Assembly: GCA_015075745.1 (NCBI GenBank)
Contig: JABTTW010000001.1
Span: 3,343,904-3,407,903, forward strand
Origin: Planctomycetia bacterium
GTDB taxonomy: Bacteria; Planctomycetota; Phycisphaerae; UBA1845; UTPLA1
Length of the DNA stretch: 64,000 bases
Reading direction: 5' to 3'
This document shows positions 17,741 to 24,996 of the stretch, piece by piece. The notes beneath the pieces are model-generated. The model had not been told where the DNA came from and ran no database searches. It was given only the letters and a program-made list of their open reading frames with translations. Position 1 is the first letter of the stretch, and each line of letters opens with the position of its first letter. The position numbers were made by a program, and so were the translations under genes.

Positions 17741-18586
17741 TCACGCCGTTTGCGCTGCGGGCTTACCGCCTTCCGGCTTGATGACGCGCTTGGGCAGCCG
17801 GGCTTCCTTGGCCTGAAGGAGGAGGCCGGCGATCCACAATCCGGCGATCAGGCCGATGCCGATGCGCGGCTCGTTGAAGATCGAATCTCGCGCATCGGGC
17901 CATTGGGCGCAGATCAGGGTCATGGCGCTCGTCACGGCGAGACAGGCTCCGAGGAGCCCGAGCCAGATGATGGTGAAGATGCGGAGGGCCCAGAATGCCA
18001 GGATGCCGCCGACCACGGCTGCCGCCAGCGGCAAGAGCCATCCGATGGGGCCGAGCGCCTCCAATTCCGAGATGACCTTCTCCTTGAACTTCTCTAGTTG
18101 GACGGCGGCCTGATTGAGCTGGTTGCGCTGCTGCTCTTCCGAGGTGGGGAGCTCCAGCACTCTTGCGCCTTCCGTCTTACCCCGTGCGGCGTCGACGGCC
18201 GGGAGGTAACGGGACAAGTCGCCGCGTCCGAGTTGGAAGGTCGTCGCGGCGAAGAATAGTACGACGACCGATCCGCCGGCCAGCCAGATGCGATAAGTTC
18301 GATAGGCGATGATGGTCAGCACGAGCCCAAGGACCGCGGCAGAGATCGGTCCGGGCGTTCCGACAAGGTCAGAGGCCTGCCAGCCGATCCATCCGCCGAG
18401 AATGAATCCGAAGCAACTCACGACCATGCGCTCCGACTTGCCACTGCGAAAGACGAGAAACAACCCCGCGCAGAGCACGGCGAGGCTGCCGAAGACCAGG
18501 GCGGGCGACGGCGGAAGCTCCGGAACGTAGTAGTGGAGTAGCTCCTGAAAAGTTTGGAGCCAGGTTTTGTGGTCGGTCGGCGGCAT
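17741..18586 (-). CDS. Multi-pass membrane protein of unknown function
   Basis: A 281-residue protein with about seven hydrophobic segments (around residues 25-43, 50-66, 77-92, 98-114, 180-200, 203-225 and 240-256). A hydrophilic central region with a short coiled coil, EEQQRNQLNQAAVQLEKFKE, separates two helix groups. No family is recognised. It lies upstream of the ABC-2 permease gene in the same direction with 52 bases between, so they might be co-transcribed. Confidence 0.7.
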   Translation of the reverse strand: MPPTDHKTWLQTFQELLHYYVPELPPSPALVFGSLAVLCAGLFLVFRSGKSERMVVSCFGFILGGWIGWQASDLVGTPGPISAAVLGLVLTIIAYRTYRIWLAGGSVVVLFFAATTFQLGRGDLSRYLPAVDAARGKTEGARVLELPTSEEQQRNQLNQAAVQLEKFKEKVISELEALGPIGWLLPLAAAVVGGILAFWALRIFTIIWLGLLGACLAVTSAMTLICAQWPDARDSIFNEPRIGIGLIAGLWIAGLLLQAKEARLPKRVIKPEGGKPAAQTA

Positions 18587-18868
18587 TTAGCAAATCCAGT
18601 GCCGAAGGCGGTCGTTGCAGCAACGCGGGGGTATTGGGGTGTTGCCCGGTGAATATTGCGAGCGCATCGGGCAAACGCGGCGGCCCCGCTTATTGTGCAT
18701 CCGCTATCAGGATAACCGTCTGCGGCGCTATTGGCCATATCGTCCGAAATCGTTCGGCCTTTCGCATCAGAATGGGGATTTTCAATATCTGATGCTCCGG
18801 CAGGGGGGAAACCGAGTTTGGCGAGGTTTCGGGGATGGGGTAAACTGGATCGATTCGGAGAACCCGCT

Positions 18869-20056
18869 ATGGCGAATGCCTCATCAACGCTTTTCGGCAA
18901 GTCCCGTCACCAGGGCGTTCGTGTCGTGGTGACCGGTCAGGTCGGTGTGGACAAGAAGGAGTTCCTCGAGGAAGTGGTGCGCATCGCCTCGACCCGAGGC
19001 AAGCAGGTCGCGCTCTGCAACGTCGGCGACATGATGTACAAGGAGGCGCCGGACATCGTTCAGGGGCGCATTCTGGACCTCCCGCGCACAAGATTGAACA
19101 CGCTACGCCGGGCGGTCTTCAAGGACATCATCAATCTCGCCGAGCGGACCGAGAACGTGATCGTCAATACGCACGCCACGTTTCGCTGGAAGCACGGGCT
19201 CTTCGAGGCGTTCGACTTCGATCACATGACGACGCTGGACGCCGACCTTTACGTCACCCTGGTCGATAACGTGGACGCGGTCCACGAGCGGCTCTTGCGC
19301 GAGCACGATATCGTCCATACCCTGAAGGACATCATGGTCTGGCGCGAGGAGGAGATTCTCGCGACGGAAATCCTCGCCCACGCCATCGGCGGTCATGGCA
19401 AGTATTACGTCCTCGCGCGCGGGCACGCGGCGTCCACGGCGGAGTCGCTGTATCGGCTCATGTTTGAGCAGCATCGCAAGCGAATCTATCCGAGCTTCCC
19501 GATGTCGCATGTCATGGACATGCCGGACGTGCTGGCGGAGATCGACGGCTTCCGCGATGCCCTGGCCGAGCATTTCATCTGCTTCGACCCGGGCGATCTG
19601 GACGAGAAGCGTCTGCTCTTTGAAGCGGCCGAGGCGACGAAGCGCGGCGAGGGCAAGATCACGCTGGAAGTGAACGGCAGGATGCTCGACTTCAGCGTGC
19701 CCGCGGTGACCGACGTCGCCCCGGACATCGACAGCCAGATCTACGCCCGCGACTTCAAGCTCATCGACCAGTCGGACATGATCGTCAGCTACGTGCCGGA
19801 GCTGCCGGGCGGCATTCCCGGCCTGTCATCGGGCGTCGAGCGCGAGCTTCAGCACGCCTTCGAAGGCACGAAGGAAGTCTATGTCATCTGGCGTCCGAAG
19901 AAGGAGCCCTCTCCCTTCATCACCGAGACGGCGACGCGCGTCTTCCCGTCGGTGGACGATTTGTTCAAGCACTTTCAGGCGAAGGGCTACATCGGTAATT
20001 ACCAGTTGAACCTCCTGCGCACAGGCGCGCCGAAGGAGCGAGGCCGCTTCGGGTAA
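18869..20056 (+). CDS. Adenylate-kinase-like P-loop domain fused to a nucleoside 2-deoxyribosyltransferase-like domain
   Basis: Residues 1-200 resemble AAA/adenylate-kinase-type P-loop proteins: strand VRVVVTGQVGVDKKEF (degenerate P-loop, GQVGVDKK in place of GxxGxGK[ST]), VALCNVGDMMYKEA, RTENVIVNTHATFRW and LDADLYVTLVDNVDAVHERL. Residues about 270-370 resemble the nucleoside 2-deoxyribosyltransferase fold: IYARDFKLIDQSDMIVSYVP, a Ser-Gly-x-x-x-Glu element SSGVERELQHAF, and KEVYVIWRPK. The ATG at 18869 follows GGAG at 8 nt. It may sense or modify nucleotides; activity is uncertain because the P-loop glycine is replaced by Asp. Both domain calls are by motif inspection. Confidence 0.7.
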   Translation: MANASSTLFGKSRHQGVRVVVTGQVGVDKKEFLEEVVRIASTRGKQVALCNVGDMMYKEAPDIVQGRILDLPRTRLNTLRRAVFKDIINLAERTENVIVNTHATFRWKHGLFEAFDFDHMTTLDADLYVTLVDNVDAVHERLLREHDIVHTLKDIMVWREEEILATEILAHAIGGHGKYYVLARGHAASTAESLYRLMFEQHRKRIYPSFPMSHVMDMPDVLAEIDGFRDALAEHFICFDPGDLDEKRLLFEAAEATKRGEGKITLEVNGRMLDFSVPAVTDVAPDIDSQIYARDFKLIDQSDMIVSYVPELPGGIPGLSSGVERELQHAFEGTKEVYVIWRPKKEPSPFITETATRVFPSVDDLFKHFQAKGYIGNYQLNLLRTGAPKERGRFG

Positions 20057-20093
20057 TTTGATTGTTCTAGTTTCAGGTAGAGTCTCGCGTTGA

Positions 20094-20336
20094 TTACTGG
20101 TTGAGCATCTTCGTCTGAATCGCCGTCGGGACTTCGCCGTAGATCGGGAAACGGCCGACTTCCTTCTTGGTGAAGATGCGCTGGCCGTCCAGGTCGACGT
20201 CGAAGACCCCGGAGGCGCCGACTTCCAACTCAAACTGCGGCTTCTGGTCCGCGAACTTTTCCGTCAATTCCGCCACCAGACCGGTGGCCTGCGGTTTGTA
20301 GTTTCACTGGCCGCAGTAGGTGATCTTGATCTTCAT
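20094..20336 (-). CDS. SelW/Rdx-family selenoprotein, UGA decoded as selenocysteine
   Basis: Starting at ATG 20336 the frame reads MKIKITYCGQ, then TGA (20304-20306), then NYKPQATGLVAELTEKFADQ and on to TAA at 20094, 80 residues in all. This gives CGQU, the CxxU redox motif of the SelW/Rdx thioredoxin-like family, at the expected place after the first beta strand. The rest fits the family: GASGVFDVDLDGQRIFTKKE and GRFPIYGEVP. AGGAGA lies 7 nt before the ATG. A SECIS-like hairpin follows the TGA. Ordinary gene calling would report only the 60-residue part after the TGA. No selenocysteine machinery genes are in this window. Confidence 0.88.
20272..20303 (-). promoter_or_regulatory. SECIS-like element just after the in-frame UGA
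   Basis: On the minus strand, 15 nt after the TGA a perfect 6-bp stem GCCACC / GGTGGC (20288-20283 with 20277-20272) closes a 5-nt loop GGTCT. The loop GGUCU equals the core of the SelB-binding loop known from the E. coli fdhF SECIS, and its first G is 22 nt after the UGA, within the range of bacterial SECIS elements. Stem and loop are seen; SelB binding is inference. Confidence 0.75.
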
Positions 20337-20510
20337 TGATGTCTCTCCTGAGGTCGTTTTCCCGATCCGCGAGGGGGCACAAGGATCAGCCCGCCTGGAT
20401 CACGCATGGAACCTAGCATTATCGCCGGTTAATTTCAAATCCGCCCTTGCTGGAATCGCCGACGGATTACACCGATAATCTCCGGCCAACCAACTGCAGG
20501 GGTTTGCGAA

Positions 20511-21818
20511 ATGCGTATCACCATCGTCGGAACGGGTTATGTCGGCCTTGTCACGGGCGTCTGTCTTGCCGATTCGGGCAATCACGTGGTCGGTCTGGAC
20601 ATCGATCCGCAGAAGGTCGATCGGCTCAATCGCGGCGAATGTCCCATCTATGAGCCGGGGCTGTCCGACCTGCTAAAGGCGAATCTACACAGCGGGCGCT
20701 TTCGGGCGACGACAAATCTCAAAGAGGCGGTCGATCACGGAGAGATCATTTTCATCGCCATCGGCACGCCGCCGAGGGCCGACGGCTCGGCCGATCTTTC
20801 GATGATCGAGAAGGCCGTGCAGGACATCGCTAAGGCGGTAACCATGCGGACGATCCTGGTGATGAAGTCGACGGTGCCGGTGGGGACGTGCGACCGGGTG
20901 GAGGCCCTGGTGACGCCGCTGGCGAAGCACCCGGTGATCGTGGTGAGCAATCCGGAGTTTCTGAAGGAAGGCTCGGCAGTGGACGACTTCCAGCGGCCGG
21001 ACCGCGTGGTAATCGGCAGCGAGGATGAGGAGGCGGCGCGAAAGATGGCTGAGCTTTATCAGCCGTTCGTGCGGAATCAGCATCCCATTCTAATCGTGCG
21101 GCGCCGTGCATCGGAGATGATCAAGTACGCGGCGAATTGCTATCTCTCGACGCGGATCAGCTTCATCAACCAGGTGGCGAACATCTGCGAGGCGATGGGG
21201 ATCGACGTCGATCAGGTGCGCAGCGGGATCGGCTACGACGCGCGAATCGGCTCGCACTTTTTGTATCCCGGGATCGGTTACGGCGGAAGTTGTTTCCCGA
21301 AGGATGTGCAGGCGTTGTACCACGTGGCGAAGACGGCGGGGGTGAACGGCGATCTGCTCAGTTCGGTTCACGAGGTGAACGAGCGCCAGAAGAAGCTGCT
21401 CGTCGAGCGGGTCAAGACGCACTTCGGTGGCAATCTGGCGGGTAAGACGATCGCGCTGTGGGGCATCGCTTTCAAGCCGAAGACAGACGACATCCGCGAA
21501 GCGCCGGCCTTGACGATCATCGATGGGCTCCTCGCCGCCGGGGCAAAGGTGCGGGCCAGCGACCCGAAGGCCCTGGGTCATCTGGAGACTGTGTACGGCG
21601 CCAAGGTGTCCTACTTTGACGATGCCTATGAGGCGCTCGCCGGGGGCGACGCGCTAATCATCTGCACCGAGTGGAACGAGTTTCGCTCGCCCGACTTCGA
21701 TCGAATCAAGGCCGCCTTGAAGCAACCGGTCATTTTTGACGGCCGGAACCTGTACGCCTGCGAGCAGATGAAGGGTCGGGGTTTTACCTACTACTCCATC
21801 GGCCGGCCGCGGGTATAG
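20511..21818 (+). CDS. ugd: UDP-glucose 6-dehydrogenase
   Basis: Ugd oxidises UDP-glucose to UDP-glucuronate with two NAD+, a precursor for polysaccharides. The 435-residue protein has the N-terminal Rossmann motif (ITIVGTGYVGLVTGVCLAD), STVPVGTCD, NPEFLKEGSAVDDFQRPDR, the Lys/Asn pair in MIKYAANCYLSTRISFIN, the catalytic Cys block GIGYGGSCFPKDVQAL and the C-terminal second Rossmann domain (ALWGIAFKPKTDDIREAPA). Complete and normal in length. A rho-independent terminator follows at 21969. No polysaccharide cluster surrounds it. Confidence 0.96.
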   Translation: MRITIVGTGYVGLVTGVCLADSGNHVVGLDIDPQKVDRLNRGECPIYEPGLSDLLKANLHSGRFRATTNLKEAVDHGEIIFIAIGTPPRADGSADLSMIEKAVQDIAKAVTMRTILVMKSTVPVGTCDRVEALVTPLAKHPVIVVSNPEFLKEGSAVDDFQRPDRVVIGSEDEEAARKMAELYQPFVRNQHPILIVRRRASEMIKYAANCYLSTRISFINQVANICEAMGIDVDQVRSGIGYDARIGSHFLYPGIGYGGSCFPKDVQALYHVAKTAGVNGDLLSSVHEVNERQKKLLVERVKTHFGGNLAGKTIALWGIAFKPKTDDIREAPALTIIDGLLAAGAKVRASDPKALGHLETVYGAKVSYFDDAYEALAGGDALIICTEWNEFRSPDFDRIKAALKQPVIFDGRNLYACEQMKGRGFTYYSIGRPRV

Positions 21819-21844
21819 GCCGCCTTCGGCAAGCGCAAAAGCAG

Positions 21845-21909
21845 GGCCTGTCGCAAGACGAGTGCCCAAGCCGTGGCGCTCGGATGAGGGCGAAGTCTTA
21901 CGACAGGCC
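21845..21909 (+). other. Structured intergenic element (nested inverted repeats)
   Basis: A 15-nt arm (21845-21859, GGCCTGTCGCAAGAC) pairs with 21895-21909 with one mismatch. Inside it a second 7-bp hairpin GAGTGCC/GGCGCTC (21860-21866 with 21875-21881, one G-U pair) is nested. The element lies 27 nt after the ugd stop and before its terminator. It could be a structured 3' UTR, a small RNA or a mobile palindrome; no family recognised. Confidence 0.5.
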
Positions 21910-21968
21910 TTAGAACGGCGAGACCTGCATCCAATGCAGCTCTTCCTTGATTGATCTCACCGCAAGTT

Positions 21969-21993
21969 CGCGCCGCAAGCGGCGCGGGCTTTT
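21969..21993 (+). terminator. Rho-independent terminator after ugd
   Basis: Perfect 8-bp arms CGCGCCGC and GCGGCGCG around AA, followed by GGCTTTT. It lies 150 nt after the ugd stop and just before the convergent ATP-cone gene's 3' end. Confidence 0.7.
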
Positions 21994-22013
21994 CAATTGT
22001 CAGCAATTCTCGG

Positions 22014-22631
22014 TCAGGACTCCTTGATGCTTCCAGGTCCGCGCGGGCTGTAGCTGCGCTTGACGACGAGGGCGCCGGGCATAAGCCCCCAGGCGAGTAG
22101 TTCGCTTCGGGCCGCTTCGCGGACGAACCCCGTGGTGACCACTCGCAGCCCACAGTTAAAGACTAGTTCCTCAACCCGGCCGGCCATCATTCGGGCGGTC
22201 GGCGCATCGAGTTGATGACATCTTCGAAAGTGCTGCACAAGCAGCGATTTGTTCCAGCGGCGCTGGGCGAACCGGCCGTCGGAAGGCCGGGGTGTTGCGA
22301 CCAAAATGCGCCGACGGCAGAACTCGCGATGTGCCGCATGTTGGCGAATGGCCATGCTGGCTGACGCGTGCCCCGTTTCGCACAGGACGAGCTCGACCAA
22401 CTCGGCCAGATGCCTGCTGGGCACCGGCGAAGCGGAATAGGAACTCTGCAGATACTCGAAAACGGCCTCGGCAAGGCCGCCGGCAGCCGTGAGGTTCAGA
22501 CCGCAGGTTTCGCCACCGGCGGTCAGGCCGTTTTGAATGCAGTTGAGGAGCTTGGAAATAACGAAGGACTCGTTCGTGCCGTCTCGTTTGCGCACAACAA
22601 TGGTGCTATTCGTCGCTCGATGGTAATTCAT
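22014..22631 (-). CDS. ATP-cone domain protein coupled to nrdR
   Basis: A 205-residue protein starting at ATG 22631, inside the last codons of nrdR (26-bp overlap, other frame). Residues about 8-95 form an ATP-cone (IVVRKRDGTNESFVISKLLN, then LAELVELVLCETGHASASMAIRQH), the nucleotide-sensing module of NrdR and ribonucleotide reductases. Residues 118-185 (RRWNKSLLVQHF, AGRVEELVFNCG, TTGFVREAARSELLAWGL) resemble a second cone-like helical module. No zinc ribbon is present. Its position suggests it works with NrdR in sensing ATP/dATP; this is inference. Confidence 0.75.
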   Translation of the reverse strand: MNYHRATNSTIVVRKRDGTNESFVISKLLNCIQNGLTAGGETCGLNLTAAGGLAEAVFEYLQSSYSASPVPSRHLAELVELVLCETGHASASMAIRQHAAHREFCRRRILVATPRPSDGRFAQRRWNKSLLVQHFRRCHQLDAPTARMMAGRVEELVFNCGLRVVTTGFVREAARSELLAWGLMPGALVVKRSYSPRGPGSIKES

Positions 22632-23124
22632 TAAACAATTCCTGCTGGCCGGCGACGTCGTGCTTGTCGCGGTCCAGAATATTTTTTGCTTCCTCGATGA
22701 AGTCATCGACGAGTTGAAACTCGTGGTACAGGCTGGCGAAGCGGAGATAGGCGATCTTGTCGCACTTGCGGAGCCGAACTGAAATAGCCTGGCCGAGATA
22801 CCGGCTGGGCACCTCGCGATCAAACGTGCGGAAGACTTCCTCCTCCACGTCGTTGATGATCGCTTCGATCCCTTCGCTGGATATGGGTCGCTTCCAGCAG
22901 GCTCGTTGCAGTCCTCCGAGAAGTTTGCTTCGATCGTAGGGAACCCGCGTGCCATCTTTTTTAATGACGAGAAGTTTGTTGGTCTCTTCGACGCGCTCAT
23001 AGGTGGTGTACCGCTTGTTGCAGGCCAGACATTGTCGACGGCGACGAATCACCGTGCCGCCCTCGGTCGCCCGAGAATCGATGACCTTGTCCGAGCGGAG
23101 TTCTTTGCAGTACGGGCATTGCAT
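22606..23124 (-). CDS. nrdR: Transcriptional repressor NrdR
   Basis: NrdR represses ribonucleotide reductase genes in response to (d)ATP. The 172-residue protein begins with the zinc ribbon CPYC...CLAC (MQCPYCKELRSDKVIDSRAT, RRRRQCLACNKRYTTYERVE) and continues with an ATP-cone (LLVIKKDGTRVPYDRSKLLG, YLGQAISVRLRKCDKIAYLR). It is slightly longer than usual (about 150-160) because of the tail after FIEEAKNIL. It is followed by an overlapping second ATP-cone gene. No ribonucleotide reductase gene is in the window, and I did not find a convincing NrdR box here. Confidence 0.95.
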   Translation of the reverse strand: MQCPYCKELRSDKVIDSRATEGGTVIRRRRQCLACNKRYTTYERVEETNKLLVIKKDGTRVPYDRSKLLGGLQRACWKRPISSEGIEAIINDVEEEVFRTFDREVPSRYLGQAISVRLRKCDKIAYLRFASLYHEFQLVDDFIEEAKNILDRDKHDVAGQQELFNELPSSDE

Positions 23125-23308
23125 TTTTCTGCCACGGCTGTCGGGAGCCCACTCCCCAACATCTTGTATAGTGGCGGAAGATACGACTCTATAAATTGGG
23201 TGTCAAGCGGAATTTGCCGTTTCGGGGCCTATCGCGCGCCCCGGCTTCTGCATTAGACTCTTCCGCCTTGCGCGTTTCGGATTGTGAATTGGCCAGTCTC
23301 GCGTTCTG

Positions 23309-24259
23309 ATGGATCGCGCAACTCGGCACGGAGCATCGACTGTGGCAGGACGACTGGTCGAACATCAACTCGGCGACATCAGGATTCTCGGATACAGCGT
23401 TGCCGGAGAAGAGACCGTCGTTGCCGCGCCGGAGCTCAACGTCTGCTTCGACGTCGGCAAAGCGCCTGCAGAGATTCTCGCCATCGACCATGTCCTGCTG
23501 TCTCACGGCCACATGGATCACTCCGCCGGACTCGCGTATTACTTCAGTCAGCGAAACTTCGTCGGGAACAGCCCCGGATGCGTCCTGACGCCGCATGCGC
23601 TCGTTGACCCCATCAAGGACCTGCTGCGTGTCTGGGGAAGGATAGAAGGGCATGAATCCCCGGCGAAAATCGTTGGAATGGCGGACGGCGACCGGTACGA
23701 GCTTCGCCGAGGTCTCATCGCCGCTGCGTTCAATGTAAATCACAGAGTTGCCGCGCTGGGATTCTGCATTCTCGACGTTCGCCACAAGCTCAAGGCGGAG
23801 TTCATGGGGCTTGCCGGGCCTGAACTGGTCGCGCTCAAGAAAAAGGGCGTACAGATCGAACACCAGGTCGAAGTTCCGCTCATCGCCTATTGCGGCGACA
23901 CGGCGGAAGGCGCCTGGCAGGATTTGGAGATGGTGCGGAACGCAAAGGTTCTGCTGCTGGAGGCGTCGTTCTTCGAGGCGGATCATGTCCGAAGGGCCCG
24001 CGAAGGGTATCACCTGCATGTGAAGGACGTGGCCCGAATCCTGGGGAGAATGAATAACGAGCACATACTCCTTCAGCATGTGTCTCGGCGGACCGGCATC
24101 CGGGAGGCCAAGGCCGCACTTCAGAAGCTCCTGCCCCCCGAACTGATGGCTCGAACGACGTTTCTGATGGACCGCCGCCGAGCGGTGCATCCGAAGGGGC
24201 GACCCGAGGGCGTGCCCCCTGTGGCGAGCGGCCCGCCTTTGCCGACCGAGGCCGATTGA
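23309..24259 (+). CDS. Metallo-beta-lactamase-fold hydrolase, RNase Z-like
   Basis: A 316-residue MBL-fold protein with the metal motif LLSHGHMDHSAGL (HxHxDH), a later His in FNVNHRV and the Asp in AYCGDTAEG; TTFL and HILLQHVSRRTGI near the C-terminus supply further His residues. The pattern (strand-loop SHGHMDHSAG, CGDT) recalls ribonuclease Z and related phosphodiesterases, but the exosite arm of true RNase Z is not evident. The tail (residues 290-316) is Pro-rich and probably disordered. Divergent from nrdR. ATG 23309 is taken as the start; GTG 23342 is possible. Substrate is uncertain. Confidence 0.8.
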   Translation: MDRATRHGASTVAGRLVEHQLGDIRILGYSVAGEETVVAAPELNVCFDVGKAPAEILAIDHVLLSHGHMDHSAGLAYYFSQRNFVGNSPGCVLTPHALVDPIKDLLRVWGRIEGHESPAKIVGMADGDRYELRRGLIAAAFNVNHRVAALGFCILDVRHKLKAEFMGLAGPELVALKKKGVQIEHQVEVPLIAYCGDTAEGAWQDLEMVRNAKVLLLEASFFEADHVRRAREGYHLHVKDVARILGRMNNEHILLQHVSRRTGIREAKAALQKLLPPELMARTTFLMDRRRAVHPKGRPEGVPPVASGPPLPTEAD

Positions 24260-24276
24260 TCCCCCTCCCGCCGTGA

Positions 24277-24282
24277 TATAAT
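24277..24282 (+). promoter_or_regulatory. -10-like TATAAT upstream of the ECF sigma operon
   Basis: TATAAT occurs 145 nt before the sigma gene start, with TTGATC 15 nt upstream as a poor -35. A hairpin (CCCGAAAA 24285-24292 pairing TTTTCGGG 24308-24315) begins immediately downstream and would lie at the 5' end of the leader. Confidence 0.35.
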
Positions 24283-24426
24283 GGCCCGAAAATACTCGGG
24301 TTATGCGTTTTCGGGGGCCGGGATGCTCTGCGGCAAAGCGGCTTTTTCGGGAATAAATGTGAACGTTAGCTCGATTTAAGAAGGCGTGTCGGGTTCCCGG
24401 AAGGTGGTCTGCCGGGGAGGAGTCCA

Positions 24427-24996
24427 ATGACCGACCCGGTTGGCGAGCGATTCAGGGAGTTGATCCTCTGCCACTTGGACCTTGTTTACCGCCTGGCGTT
24501 CAAGTTGTGCGGTAATGCCCATCAGGCGGAGGACCTCGTTCAGGAGACGTTCCTTCGTGCCCATCGGGGATTCGATTCGTTTGAGTTGCGCGAGTACGGG
24601 GCGAAGCCCTGGCTCTTGAAGATTCTGCACAATGCATACTTCAACAGCCGACACGACGCCGCTCGTTCGCCGACGCTTCTGGCGGATTTGGGCCTGGATG
24701 ATTTCCCTGCGGATATCGGGGCTGAGATCTCGGCCCTGACGCCGGAGGTCATGAGTTGGGAAGGATTTGACGAGGAATTGAAGCGTGCCGTCGAGCGACT
24801 GCCGCCGGAGTATCGGGCAGTCATGCTGCTCTGGGCCTTGGGCGACATGAGCTACAAGGAGATCGCACAGGTGCTCGATTGTGCGATCGGTACGGTGATG
24901 AGCCGGCTTCATCGCGCAAGGCAGCAGTTGAACGAGCAGTTGGCGGATTACGCGACGCGTCGCGGTCTTGGCAGGTCATCGAAAGTCGAACCATGA
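24427..24996 (+). CDS. ECF-type RNA polymerase sigma factor
   Basis: A 189-residue two-region sigma factor. Region 2 spans about residues 10-80 (HLDLVYRLAFKLCGNAHQAEDLVQET, FLRAHRGFDSF, AKPWLLKILHN), region 4 about 120-175 (AVERLPPEYRAVMLLWALGD, MSYKEIAQVLDCAIGTVMSRLHRAR). The gene has a strong GGGAGGAG ribosome binding site. It overlaps by ATGA with the downstream anti-sigma gene, so the two are translated together and should be stoichiometric. Which promoters it controls cannot be read here. Confidence 0.95.
   Translation: MTDPVGERFRELILCHLDLVYRLAFKLCGNAHQAEDLVQETFLRAHRGFDSFELREYGAKPWLLKILHNAYFNSRHDAARSPTLLADLGLDDFPADIGAEISALTPEVMSWEGFDEELKRAVERLPPEYRAVMLLWALGDMSYKEIAQVLDCAIGTVMSRLHRARQQLNEQLADYATRRGLGRSSKVEP

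Noticed and set aside
22606..23124. NrdR box near nrdR
   Set aside because: No 16-bp near-palindrome of the ACA...TGT type was found upstream.
24285..24315. Hairpin in the ECF leader as a terminator
   Set aside because: The 15-nt loop and absence of a T run after the stem do not fit a rho-independent terminator.
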